Source of the DNA: Branchiostoma floridae
Taxonomy: Eukaryota; Chordata; Leptocardii; Amphioxiformes; Branchiostomatidae
Direction: 5' to 3'
DNA length: 64,000 nucleotides
Assembly (NCBI RefSeq): GCF_000003815.2
Contig: NC_049988.1
Location: 14,892,452 to 14,956,451 of the forward strand
Shown here: in pieces, positions 1 to 14,100 of the stretch
Layout of the letters: the number at the start of each line of letters is the position of its first letter
Position numbering within the stretch: position 1 is the stretch's first letter
The notes under the pieces: model-generated
What the model saw: only the letters and a program-made list of their open reading frames with translations
The model's database searches: none
What the model was told of the DNA's origin: nothing
Program-made: the position numbers and the translations under genes

Positions 1-2147
1 ATACCTTTAAATTTATATAATAATCCTTCGAAAACCTGCATCGTACGCCATTATATTATAAAACAATGGCTATTTCCCCAAGGACTTTAGACCCTGGATT
101 GCCATCAGAGGAAAACAAACAAAGAAAACAAACTAAAGATCTCCCGCGGACAGTTGGCATAATTAATCGATACATTGCCGGACTTTGGACGTTTTGTTGG
201 TATAGCTTGAACGAGGCTGGCGATAGTAGTAGTAGTGTGCACGACATTTGACTGGTGAGGTTTTACAACCTATTGAAATGGATATGGCAGAACAATCTTT
301 GACATTTGACGGCTAAGAGTCAGACGGTCTAACAGACCATATGTACAGACCATAAACAGTATTGTTGAGCTGCAAATGTTGTAAAAAAAGAAAGTCACCA
401 GGAACTTTATAATATGCAAGAAGAAAATAGTCTTCGTAATTAGACAAATAAACGGAAATCGAGATATTACGTGTTATTACGCATTATATATGTGCATTAT
501 TTGTATAGAGGTTGAGATAGAGCTTGTATTCAAATGATAGATTTGACCCAAATATAGTCATGACTAAATGGGATATCCACATACAAAGTGCCGTATGATA
601 AGTGTCACACTGACAGGGTGGGGATATCCTTTAAAACCTTTATTTGTGATACTTGCACAAAGGGAAGGGCTCAGTGTGTTCACTTTAATCTTACCGTACA
701 CCCCCAAACTATAATTGACTCGTCCATATTAAACTAGGCGGCCCAAAGTAACAGAACTTTTTAATATCTGTAACTATCTGCCACCAAAAAAAGCAAGACC
801 ATGGTATATCCAGGTGAAAATATACAAAACAGAAGTTCTGCTGCATTACCAAGGTCACACACCTGGACTTTTGTCTTCCCAACACCACATACCGATGATC
901 ATTACAATCCATCCAAGGGTTCTAAAGTTATGCTGACAACAAATATCTGGAAACACAAACAGACACAGCCAGGCACACCAAAAACTATATCTCCATATTT
1001 CATGAGAAAAAAAGAAAATTTTGTGCGTACGTGCTCTGATATCAAAACCTCCTAACGTTACTTGTAACTGCGCCCCGAGAGCCATGTGACGTCACCGTAG
1101 ATTAAGACTAAGACGCGACCTGGAAGCATAAACCCCTGTTACGGTGATTTTCACCTGACCTATTTCCTAAATGCCTCCTTTTTTCCTTTTTATAATCATA
1201 TACATCAGTATACATATAGAGGATAAATCCGTACAGAATATTTCCTTTTTTTCCTCGCTAAGGTATGCGTTAAAGAAATATATTGGCATCGATTCCGGAT
1301 CTAGGAACCAGCTGTCTTAACTCAAACAAGAATTCAAAGGATTGTAACCTTCGCTGTGGTTGGCTGGTTGGCAGCCGACGGGTCGTATATGGATCCCCGT
1401 ATTGTGCTTAGTTTCCACCGGACCGCTTCACTCCCCCGGGCGCAATGTGTGCGTCAGTCTACCCAAGGCAGTTTCGCTCACGAGTCGTGTCATGGTTTGC
1501 ACGAAGTGACTGATAATTAGCGGCGTGCTTGGGGAGTATACACTGATAGTAATATCTTACTAGCCGGGAGGGAAAGAAGAATAGTGTCGGGCTAGGGCGA
1601 CTGAAGCGCCGAGGAAGAAACGAGCCGCCCGCCGTACCACCTGAGGTATGCTTTGACATTATCTGAGGAGAATGCAGGTGCATGCATTAAATATAACGCT
1701 ACTTTTACTCTCATTGTAGCACGGAATCACACGTTATAGACTTCACACGGAACAACATATGACTGGAAAAAAAGTCAGTAGGGTTTAGTCGCTGTGGTTG
1801 CTTTTGACGCTTGATCCCCGTGAATTTTACAAAAGTCACACTCTCTTTGTATTACACAGTGAGAGCAAGCTGCTGGATTTCAAAACATCTAGATCTGTGT
1901 GTGCGAAGGTTTCCTGACGCTCGTGCCCGGGTAAAGGTTGCGGCGTGCCACTCTGTATGACGAGCTACCAGATTAACGAGCCTCGAGATCAGGTTGTGAT
2001 AAACAATCCCGTCAACTAGCTGTCATGAGACAGAACTCAACACATACCAAGTGTTCTACAGTCTCCTGAAGTTTGATATCAGATATTTTGTTTGGGAATT
2101 TTGCCATGTAACAGTGTTTCACGCTGTGGAAAGAAGTAGCTACAACG
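1..2147. other. Upstream flank of GALNT A, no gene seen
   Basis: No open frame here shows recognisable protein similarity, codon structure or splice context. The stretch holds one diverged copy of a repeat family (about 640-1030, listed separately). A first untranslated exon or promoter of GALNT A may lie in the last few hundred bases, but I see no TATA box or other core element that decides it. Confidence 0.5.
640..1030 (-). repeat. Diverged copy of foldback repeat family seen also at 39681-40160
   Basis: Read on the minus strand, this stretch carries a series of short blocks in the same order as the plus-strand element at 39681-40160. One is GTCAGCATAACT (926-937 here, 39978-39989 there), followed by matching blocks around TTGGTATGTG, GGGAAGACAAAAG and CAGCAGAA. 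Ends are not defined in this copy. Confidence 0.5.
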
Positions 2148-5100
2148 ATGCCGTCCAGAGGACGTACCACCAGCTATGCCAGCGTTGTGTTCATGACGTC
2201 TATAGTCTGGCTCGCCATGCACATAGTTTTCCTCATGTTTTACGTCATGTTTAAGGACCCCTCTAAGCACAGGTTTGTCGAGATGCACATGGGGTCCCTG
2301 TCACAGAAAGGGATACGCGAACACATCATACAGGGGAAGATGGAGAGAAAGATGCAGAGAAGGATGGACGCGTTGTTGGAGGAAGAGGAGAAGTACCACA
2401 GGCGAGTCATGAATGAGACTTATACGTTGAATGTCTCAGGATTAGTCCATGCTAGCATTGACCCTGACCTTCATTCTGAGAACGTCAAGTTGAAGAAAGA
2501 CATCCGCAGACTCTCCCGGAGAACCAGAGGTCTGGAGTTCGCTCAGAGGACACTGCTAAACGCGCTCACCACAAATTCTCCAGATGGCGGAAAACCAACA
2601 ACCAAAACGTCGCCTGACAGGCTATTCATGTCGACAAGTGAAAGCACTATTGTCAGCAAAGAAAACACGTCTGGACTCAAGTTCGATGGGTCAACTAAAG
2701 GGGACCAACACCAAGAAACTCTCCAAGACAGTGACAACAACGTCTCGATGCACGTTGTTGAAGAACGTGACGTCACAACCATGCCGAGAGATCCCAAAGC
2801 TCCCGGTGAAAACGGGGAGGGGGTTATAGATGACGACATAGAGAAAGTGGAAGAGGCTTTTAAGATTGCCTCCTTCAACCAGCACGCCAGTGATCAAATT
2901 TCTATCGAGCGGTCTCTCCCGGATGTACGGGCTGAAGGGTAAGTACAGTACACTTCTGGCGAGGGTAATGTTTTCGAGGAGTAATCAATCAAGGTGGTAT
3001 CTCACTGCACTAGGGGCACCGGTGCGGCACTTGTGGGGTTCGCTCACTGCGGCACTGCTGTACGATTTTGGCCGATTTTCTATGCTTACTTAAGATATTG
3101 CATAATACGTAAAAGTATGACTTAAAAGACAACAAAATACACTAATAGTAAGAAAATTGCTTCGTTATCTCTTAAGTCCGTTGAGTAATTTTCGAACCCC
3201 GCAGTGTCGCACCGGTGCCACAAGTGCAGTGAGATACCACCTTTATGATTTGCCATGTAGGATCAATAAGTTCGCGATCTAACCCAGCAATAGGGTGCAA
3301 AGCTCAAAGTCCCGCCATGATTATATGGTATAAAGTCTTTTATCAGCATCTACAGAATTGCAAATAAATGTGGCCATTACTTTCCAATCGATTTCCCTTT
3401 GAAAATCAGTAAGTCAGTGGCGAGAATTACCAGGATGAACTGTGAACAGAAATGTGTTGGTCGTGTTCAAAATATTTCTCAACGAATATAAGAGATAAAG
3501 AACGAATTTTCTTGCGTTCTGTGTAGTTTGTTGTCCTCTAAGTCATACTTTTATGTATTACGCAATATCTAAATCATAAAAAAATCGGCGAAACTGCCGC
3601 AGTGAACGAACCCCGCAGTGCCGCACTGGTGCCTCAAGTGCAGTGAGATACTACCTAGCCTTTAGATCCACCATTAAAATCGTACAGCAAATGTGCCCAT
3701 CTCTCATTGGATGCAAACGGGCCAGGAAGGATAAAGGATAGTTATGGGGAGAAAGCTGATTTGATTTTCGCTTAAGGGATAACTAGTTTGCCCCCTTATC
3801 TAATACGACTGACGTCTGAAGTCGGTCCTTTATTTAATTTGTATCGAACTGTATTTTATTGGATTTCCACAAATTAGATAACAAGCAAGCAGGGGTGATT
3901 TACATGTTAAACTCGCTGGCTTTCGACAGATTTCCGATGTGTCGCCTTGTACTAGGAGTTGTTGTTGCCAGGTTCTATTCTGTTTGAGTCTTGGTTTAAA
4001 ATAATCAGTTTAAGGTTTTAAGGTTCAAAAGTATGATTTAAAAAAAGATATCAAAATCCATTAAACAAATAGCAATAATTCATTAAATCATAAATCATAA
4101 TGATAATCATAAAATAATACAAATGGACCTTCAGAGGCAAAATATTGTTACATCTTATATCTAATTTGATGTCTTTTACATCTCCATAGAAAGCCAACTT
4201 ATTATTGCAAAATATTCAACACTGTTTCTTTGTCTATATAATTTTGTATTGAACATATTGTATTTAAAATCACCTTGCAATTCAGAGGAAGTAATGCATG
4301 TCTGACAGAGAAAGGGGGAAACTTTCCCAGTGTTTGGCTGATTCTTTGCTATCAGGTTTGCGATCGCGAGTCTCATCGTTTGCTCAAACACGACGGTGTT
4401 TGGGTAATGAATACACTTGTCTGGCTGTGTTTGGGTAGTGCACTAGCCATGTGCGTTACATGACAATCCGGACGCCGTTTTCTTGTTCACATTGACACTC
4501 TATTCACTTCAGGACGTATTTGCATTATGTTCTTGTGACGGGCCTTTGGTTCAAATGTACACAAAGAGAGACAAATATTTACCGCGTAAACGTTTCCCTC
4601 AAGACCTTGCTTGATGCGTAACATAGTAGTCTATTACACGGGATGATGTCACTGAAAACAAGTATCATATGTCAAGGTCATGGGATTGTTACCTTCGTGA
4701 GGACGGAGGTTAGCATCTGTTGCAGACTTCGAGCGGCCTGGCTTTTATTGGGAGGAAGAGGGGGGGGGGGGGGTCTTGGTTCGCAATTCTCACATTGCTA
4801 GGTTCTCTTATGCCGGGAAATGGAGCTTTCAACTCCTTTTCCCGGAACTCCCTTCTATCCTCGACAAGCTCCCTTTCCTGTCATGAACCTAGCAGCGTTG
4901 AACATCGTGACCCCCCCCCCCCCCCCCAAAAAAAAGCTAGCCCCACTCAAGTCTGCAACGGAGGCCAGACGGAGGTATTGTTTTCAGTCTCAAACAGACT
5001 GTGTGTTTGTCGTAGAGTGTGTCCGCAGTTATTTGAATATTGTAGAAAGGCAGGATGTGAGCTCATGAGGCGGAAGATGGTGGAACGGGGGACTAGCAGG

Positions 5101-8100
5101 ATGGGAAGCAGTAGTATAGGAAGCAGGCTTGGTTCAGGACCAAAGTTGGTTGTATAGTGCAGTAAAACAAAAAAATTATTAGCAAAGAATTCACAATGAT
5201 AAATTTAACAAACAAGAGATTTAAAAAACTCCAAATCATTCGCGGATTTCTTGTTATATTTCTAAGTTGTAGTTACCCGGTTCTGTGTAATATAAGAATG
5301 ATTCGAAATGTGAATTCTATTTTCATCTGCCATGAAATAAATCAATGTGATTATCTTAATAAGTATACAAATGAATTCTACCCTAAAACGATGGCTCTAT
5401 CGTATGCCATGAAATAGTAGGTTCGCCCCTGATGTTCCTAAGAATTCCTTATCGCTGAAAAGCTGTGTACGAAATTGGCTACCATATGAAAGGTTCCACG
5501 TGAAGAGAGAAACTCATCGCGGATAGAAGAGAAGAAGTCCCCACCGCAGACGTCCTGCCTCGCTACATTCAAAGAGAACTTTGATGAAGATTGTAAGGCC
5601 GTAATGATGTATACGTTATTACATGGATGACATTCTCTGGTCGCACCAAAACTGATTCACCATCATCATCATCATCATCATCATCGGTCGACGTGCGTAC
5701 ACACGACGGGGTTATACCGCCCCTTACAGAGTGGCTATTACCTTTATCGTTAGCTGAATACAAGACGGGGATGCGCCAGGTCTCCCGTCCGGACGAATGA
5801 TGTAAATCACCATATGGCTGAAACGAGACGGAGGATCGCCAAGCCTTTATCCGGGTGTTTTGTAGTGAATTACCAACAGAATAGTTTGCATCATCGCTCA
5901 CCTGGCCATGCCCCTATCATTTTCTTGTAAGGTGTGGTGGGTTCTTTTGCGTCCTTGAAAACATATCAAATACATTAGAATAACAATAGGTTCTTTATTC
6001 TTGTCATTTCAGATATTTTCTTAAACTTTGAAAGACTTATCTCATTATTATCAATTTTCGGATTTTTTTGTTAATTTGCGTCATATATTTCATCCTTCTT
6101 TGCAGCTTCTTTGTGCGATTTATGATACGGAGCCAACTTTTTTTTGGAGGGGGGGGCGACAATATTTGATGCCGTGCGCGGTTGTCATCCATATGATCAA
6201 ATCAGTGTGTAATGTAAAATTTTACTAGTACCTTGGCCGCCTTGGAGGCTGTCCTGGGGAGCTTTTGCATGTCTTGGACATGCAGACAGCTACCTCTAAA
6301 GTAATAACTGATTGCGAATGAAAACATTCACAAACATATCTTTTGCCTTGGACTTCTCGTTCTAATCACTATTACATTGTAATCGATATAATCTTAAGGC
6401 CAATGCTTTCATGGGATTATTATGATACATTACTGGGCTATAGATTAATGGTTGACTGAGCAGTGTAGATGCGATGGGTATCAAACATTATCTGCTCCTG
6501 TATATACACCTGTAACAAAGAAGAGTGAAGATGTTGACCATCCTTTTAGCTTAACACCTTCACACTTAACACCTGTACCTAGCCCATTGAGGCATGAATG
6601 TACATTACAGGTCTTGCAATCATCCAATGTATACTCTTGATCATTCTTCCAAATCGGTGCTTGTTAATCTCTGATATTAAATAAGGTACTTTTGCAAAAA
6701 GGAACAGGCTCTGTCATGCACCTTATCAAACCCATTGAGATTTCGTGCCTTCCCCCTCCGTGTCTTAACAGTAAGAGACGTGACATGAATGTGTGGGGAC
6801 AAAAATAATGGAGATCATTTTCAGGGTCATCTTTTCATTTTTGAGTTACATTTTTGGCAAACACGTTTGAACAAAAGTAAATGCATATTACCGATTCCTA
6901 GCCTGCACCGGTGCCAGGGCAAATTTCTGCTCCTGTCAAATATTTGCCCCGTATATTGTTAGGGGTTACCAGTATACCCCAAGGGAGCTAAGTGTGTCAC
7001 ACTTGTCAGGCGTGGTAATTTCAAAACGGAAGTCTGAGCGGAATTTGGGAGAAAGGGTCGCGCTGTGGAGGCTACCCTAACGTCAACCCAACCCCAACCC
7101 TAACACTTACATATGTAGATTCATTAGTCCCAACCTTAATCGTAAATTCGCGCACGCACACTATCCCATGGAGCAAAGATCTGGCGGAGCAGTAATTTTA
7201 CATAACACCGGGCCTTTCCACGGGGGAGAATTCGACAAAAATAGGGTTCATAATTGCGCAGGAGATTAAGTCTGTAGGAAGTCACATAATTTCTCCCTCT
7301 GGCCAACGAACCCCTATGGTGCCAAACTCCCCAGGTTAATAGTCTCCATATAGCCAGTTAGTCTAGTATAGACTAGTTAATTCTTGTAATGATTGCCTCC
7401 GGAATGAAGTCACTAACATTAGACAGGTGTATTGTTTTTGTCTGTGTTGCTAGCAGCTATAACTGAAGATCCCTCGGATGGAGTTGTTTGTATTTTTCCA
7501 TGTTGTGATGGGTATTGAGGTCCCGAGGCTTTGGCCACCGTGCTTCTTTTTCGGCAGTATTTTACGTTTCATAGATCATACTCATAGATCTTGAAGGAAG
7601 CGTGGTACACTCCATGAAGCTGACTTATACAGTACATGATAGAAAGGACAAAAACCTGGACATTAATAAAAACTGGTCAAGAGGACCTTAATATACGTTT
7701 AGCCAACCCCGCAAAAAACATCACTAGTTCACGAATGTTTGTGTCTTACGGACTTGTTGCTTTATGTTTTGTAATGGCGGCTGCTCATACGATTTTAACA
7801 ACGCTCCATGCAGTCTTGTTGGTGCAGCCACACGGCCCGGTTAACTTCAAAGGTCCGTCCATCTCGCCGTAATAATCTTTGATCGTTTGAACTAGGACAA
7901 ACTTACACCATGGCCATTAGCGATGATTACATCTCCATCTTCTAGTCTGTGCTGCAAGAACCCAGATGCACCCGAGAGACTGTATATTTATGAGTATGTT
8001 ATGAACGCAGGGATCTGTTATCTGTTGTCAAGTATTCTTCTTTATTTTGTACGCTAGGTGCCTAATTCAAATAAAAAATACGTGTAATAAACTGTCTTCA

Positions 8101-11100
8101 CTGTCAATGAAATGCAAATACAAAATACAAATACCCGTCATACTAGAACTTGGTTGAATTTGTATTGAAAACTGTAAATGTATTTAAGTTCGCGGGGATT
8201 TAATTTCGCGGTAGCGGGAAAAGGGACTTTTCGCGGTGGATTTAAGTTCGCAGTAACACCATAGACTGCAGTCTAATACCAAAATAGAAAAATGTTCGCG
8301 GTGGTTTTAAGTTCGCGGTGAAGTGGTCACCGCGAAAACCGCGAACCTTAATCCACCGCGAACATTTCTGTATTTACAGTACTTCATGCTAAAAGTACAT
8401 ATATATTCATAATTACTTGATACTAAAATTTGGTTTGTATAGCGATGAACAAAGATGTAGCTACAAGAAATAAGCGTTAAATTGATATGTATTTGAATTT
8501 TCATCCAATACAATGGTGATATACATCATAATATCAATATATACTTTACACAACACCATACAATACATATCGTTTCCTTTCTGTCTTTTCATCATGTAGC
8601 TCGTGTCATGTAAAATATTTAGTGCATGCTGATTTGTATAAAACTGCATTCATCCTTCATGACAATGTTTAAAAGAATCCCACCACGCACACCATGCATC
8701 TATACCCAGATAGAACAAATCCTTTCTAGGCCCTCAATAGCTGACTTTAAAGACGGGAGTAAACAGTTTCGACACACTATGGAGCCTGATCAAATATTGA
8801 TACAGTGAACAAACACCAATGAATAGAAAACCTGCCAGTACAAGGCCAATTCAAAACACTTGGACGCCGAGAAGCTAGGTTAAAAGCGGACTCCTTTCAT
8901 TCTAGCAGGATGTGCTCCTGAAATGTCCCGCGTTTGGATAATGCTAGGATGTCAATTGCCTCTGTGTTGTTTCCATTGGTGGATTCACGTGTGGTATTGG
9001 AAAGATTCTAGCCACGATTAATCTTAAAACACTTGGACGGAAAAAAGCTGGGTTAAAAGCGAACTCCTTTCATGATTACAGGATGTGCGCCTGAAATTCC
9101 CGTGTTTGGATAATGGAAGGGTCAATTTCCTCTGAGATGTCTCCATTGGTGGATTCACGTGTGGCATTGGAAAAGATTCTGGCCACGATCTGTAAATAAA
9201 AAAATGGGTCCAAGAAAGTCAGGATTCATTCGCAGCTTTCTTCACTTCTTTTTAGACTTCTTTTCTCATTAAATATTGACGAAGACAATAATGGATCGGA
9301 TACAGCTAGGATTCACTTCGCGATTTCCGGCTGTGCGAACGCACATTCTATCTCCGTGTAGCAGCATGAAGATTCTAAAAACATTTTTTTCCTTTTGTTA
9401 GCTGTAACACTAGCTTGGTGGGAGACGATCTGCCCAGCACCAGTGTCATCATCTGCTTCTGTGAGGAATCGTGGTCTACCCTGCTGCGGACGGTACACAG
9501 TGTAATCAACCGCTCGCCTCCGCGGCTTGTCAAGGAGATCATACTGGTGGACGATGCGAGCTCAAGAGGTGAGTAATCGTTTTAACCTTTAAACTGCCAA
9601 GCCCTTATATATTCGGCACATAATAAATACACTGCATGTGTGCCGCGCCCGGCTGTAAAAGGGATAGAGAATAACCCCGAAATTAATCTCCAAGCAGATC
9701 CTACGATAGCATAAAATAGTATCAAAAGCTGGCAGAGGAGTGAAGCCGGCTGCTTAGGACTGTGTTTCGCTACAAGGCAAATGGACATATTTTGGCTGAC
9801 TACACTCCTTGGCCAGTTTGATACTATCTTATGCTTTTGTAGGATCTGTTTGGAGATTACCCCGAAGTAACTGTTACTGTAACAGCTTTGCGCGCGTGTA
9901 GCCTGCGAAACCCAAAAGTTAGGGAGCTCGGCCTTGCTCAATGGTTTCTCTTAGGAGATCAGCAGCGAAACCCTATCACTGAAAGCATTTATTGGGATGA
10001 AACTCTGACAGATTAAGGGTTGAATGTCTGTAAAATGTTCGGAATGTTGTGACTCACTCCTGACGTCATCACACCGACTTCCGGAAGCAGACATCTGACG
10101 AAGGTTGAATAGATCGACCGAGAATTCACGTTGAGGGTTTTCTTTGTATTCAAACAGAGCTCAATTTTTATGACTATTAAATGTTAACCTTATATCAAAT
10201 AGTGTGTATTGTATCTTGTTTTCTCTTGTTATAAGCTAGTGCGGAGAGATACAAAATACTTGATGTGACACAAGCTTACCTAGGTCACCTTCAACGTGTC
10301 TAATAATAAAGTAGTGCAATCTGTTTGGATGACGGTTGAGATGCCTCAGGAGATAAGTAGTACTGAAGATATTCTTCAAAATAGTTACTGTAGTACTGTG
10401 CTATTGCAGTACTGTACAGTGTACTTTTTTTAAAGAAAGTTTACAGCAGTACTGTACTCTAGAGTACCATACTACTGTAGACCGTACTTTGTACAGTTCT
10501 GAAAGACATGCTTCTAAATAGCACTAAAGCACATGATTCTACCGAAGTACTGACTGATAGACTTTGATAGAATATGGCTGTAAATATGACGAAGTCATGA
10601 TATTTTCACGTTTTACCAGAGCACCTGAAGAAGAAACTTGACGACTACATGGAAAGGTTTCCCAAGGTCAAGATCATCCACCTTCCCGAGAGGGCAGGGC
10701 TGATCAGAGCACGGCTTCGGGGCGCAGCGGTGAGGCGATTGTTAGAATCTAAAGGTGGTATTTCACTGCACTTAGATCACCTGTGTGGTTAGAAAGATAA
10801 GTCAACGAATTTCAGAGATAAAGAACGAATTTTCTTGCGTTCTGCGCATTTTGTTGACTTCTAAGTCATAGTTAGACGGTCCGGAACCTCTCGCAGCAAT
10901 GTGTGACAGACTGTACTGGAAGTCAAACTTCACTTGCAGCACCTCATCATGAGGATGACAAATGATGATGATGATGATGAAGATTAAAATCATACTTATA
11001 CGGATTACGTAATGGGGTCTCCTCTTCAAGGAGACGCCTCGAGTAATTCCTCCCTAGCCGTAAAACTTACCCCGCCACGTATACGGAAACAGCACAAACA

Positions 11101-14100
11101 GCAACTGTCCTATGTCCAAATTAAGATGACCAACCCGCATTAATATAAAAGATCTAATTGTCTTCATTCCTTACACAAGATTGCGACAGGAGAGGTCCTG
11201 ACGTTTCTGGACTCTCACGTGGAGTGCACGGTGGGCTGGCTGGAGCCGCTCCTGGAGAGGATTAGACAGAACAGGAGAGCAGTGGTCTGTCCGTCTATTG
11301 ACGTCATAGAGATGAGGACTTTCAGGTATGTCGACGAAGGGTAGACATCCAGGTAATAAAATGTGCCAACAAGCAGTTACTGAAGCAACTGTATATGATT
11401 TTTTTTTCTATTTGGGATTGGACAAACAAGGACAATGTGTGTAGAAAACCAGCATATCGATAGTATTAACAGTGCCACATACACAGTACAGACAGAAGGT
11501 AACACAATACAGAGCCAAACGTTAATATAGCATATTTACACACATACCATCATGTATGTGACGTCATAACTGTTGGGTTTACGTTCTCCTCTGCTTATAG
11601 GTATTCTTCCTCCGGTCACATGACCCGCGGGGGTTTTGATTGGCGGATGCACTTCCGGTGGAACACGGTGCCTGACTACGAGATGGCCAGGCGGAAAATG
11701 GAAAAAGCGCCAATCAGGTACCAACATCAAATTAATTGAAACCTAAAATACAACTTCATTTCCCTTATCATTTCATTTTACTTACTTATATCGTAAAATG
11801 AAATGTATTGCTTATTCCTAAGTTGCTATGGTTTGTATTGACGGGTATACGCGTCAATGTTAATTTCCTCATGTAACGTTACTTCTTATTTTATTTGATA
11901 TGTATGTATATGCATGTCTGGGGTTAAACCCCCCAGGGCACATTAAACGCCTAGAAAAGGCGATATGTTACTCATTGTAAAATAAAACAAACGAACAAAC
12001 AAACAAACCCATTTTATCTTCTTAATATCATTTTTCTTCCGTAGTGGGTGGAATTCTTTGGCAGATTCTTACAATTTTTAAGCCCCAAATTGATAATTCC
12101 TGCGCATTGGTAATATCTGTTACGCCCAAAACAGTTACTCCAGAAACTGGCTATGTTTTGGAAAACGTCAGACGTTTCAGAAAGAGTAATATCTACTATC
12201 TGTGTACTAGATAGTGTAAAGTGAATGGCACGTTGCGGCAAGCAAGTGCAAAATGATTTTGCTAAAGATTGGGATTACTTGAATCAGTCCGTTCACGGAT
12301 CTAACTGCGCATGCACAGGTCAAAGGTGAAGATCCCTGAAACATATTTGATTGGACATTGTGATTGGACATTGTTATGCTAACCGACCAACTTAATCTGG
12401 ACATAAGTATACAGCATGGTCGTGACAAAGTACACTTCACAAATCAAGGACCTTGACCTTTGACATGCATTCGTAGTTGGGTCCGCGAACATGCTTATTG
12501 CAACAACACGATGCACTTTGAAGCACCAGATATTAGATGCTGGTGTATATGTTGTGCACTTGACATTGCAACTGAAAGATATTTGACGAATAAATGAGTG
12601 TAAAATTGTCATTCTTTGTCTTATTTAGATCACCTACAATGGCGGGCGGGCTGTTCTCCATACATAAGATGTTTTTCGAAGAGCTGGGCACATACGACCC
12701 TGGGCTCGAGATCTGGGGTGGAGAGAATCTTGAACTCTCGTTCAAGGTATGCAACATTCATCTCCAAGCAGATCCTACGGTGGCAGAAGCCGCCCTAGGA
12801 GTGTAGTTTCTACCAGACTTCGGGTCGCTGGAAAACCGTAGAAATAAAATAAATAGAGGAGTAAGACAGTACGCGACCTCCTTCTGACAGCGACCCGGAG
12901 AGACTTCTAGGAGTGTGCATTGGCTACTGGAAGCCAATAACTAATGACAATGTACCGATGGCCAATGCACACTCCTGGGCCAGCTACAATCCTTTACCAG
13001 CACGCGCATTTATTATGAATATAAAAATTTATCAAAAGCTGGTAAAGAAGTGTAGCCGGCCTAAAAGTGTGCATTCGCTACCGGAAGCCTATAGTTAATC
13101 TAAGAGTAGATAATGCACACTCCTATGCCAGCAACACTCCTTTGCCATTTCGTAAAACTCTCTTATGCTACCGTAGGATCTGCTTGGGGATCATTGAAAC
13201 ATAGCGGGGAGGATCTCATAATCTTTTTTATGTGTGAATTTCTACCAAAGCGTTTATCCAGAAAATCGACTAAAGCTATTAGCTATTATGTTTATTAGAA
13301 GAATATGAATTTTGTTATCTCCTACATATGGTCCTCTAAGTACATTTGTATTCAATGTTAAATCGTTGAAAAAAAGGCGAAACCGCTTCAATTTTGATGC
13401 ATTTCAAAGCAACATTTACCCCTAAATGGTGAAATTGACATGTGTAATGTAAATAGCAATGCCGGGTTGAAATTGGTTGCTTAACAGATCTGAATAAGAA
13501 CCAAAGTTTTAATCTAATTCATCCCATCCTAGATCCTATCAGCAAACGACAACATAGTTTGTCAGCGTATTTATATCATAGCGGCTCTTAACTTGTAATG
13601 GTGTAAGCTTTATGATAATGTAATGACATGTAACCTCCGTTTGACTTGGCCGAGAATCTATAGCAGCGTTTACATCAAGGCCAGATACTTGATGATCAGA
13701 TTACAGATCATTTGAAGACACGGGTTACGTAAGGTAAGGACACGTGTAAAATGTTGAAGGGTTTTATAAATGTGACATCCCCGTAAAGTAGTCCTAGAAT
13801 CCGATTTGTTAACCTTAAGTACCAACTCAGTTCAGTTCATCCTCATAAGAGGTGCTATTTATGATGTCCGACCATGCATCTCTGTCTAGCATGGCAGCTA
13901 GCAAGTTGTGGTCCTTTAAACCGACTCTTCCTCTAATATTTCCTTAAGTGTCAGGTTCTTAAAGTACCTGAAGTACCACCGAAACGTATCTCTAGCAGGC
14001 CGTCGGGAAAGGCACTTTACATCTATTTTCTCTAGTGTCAAAAAAGAAGTACCTAGCTTAGGGGACCTCCTTTTGGATGGGACGTCAAGTGTTTTCGGAC

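Noticed and set aside
66-251. Short plus-strand frame at the left edge
   Set aside because: No similarity, no splice context; ordinary length for chance in AT-rich DNA.
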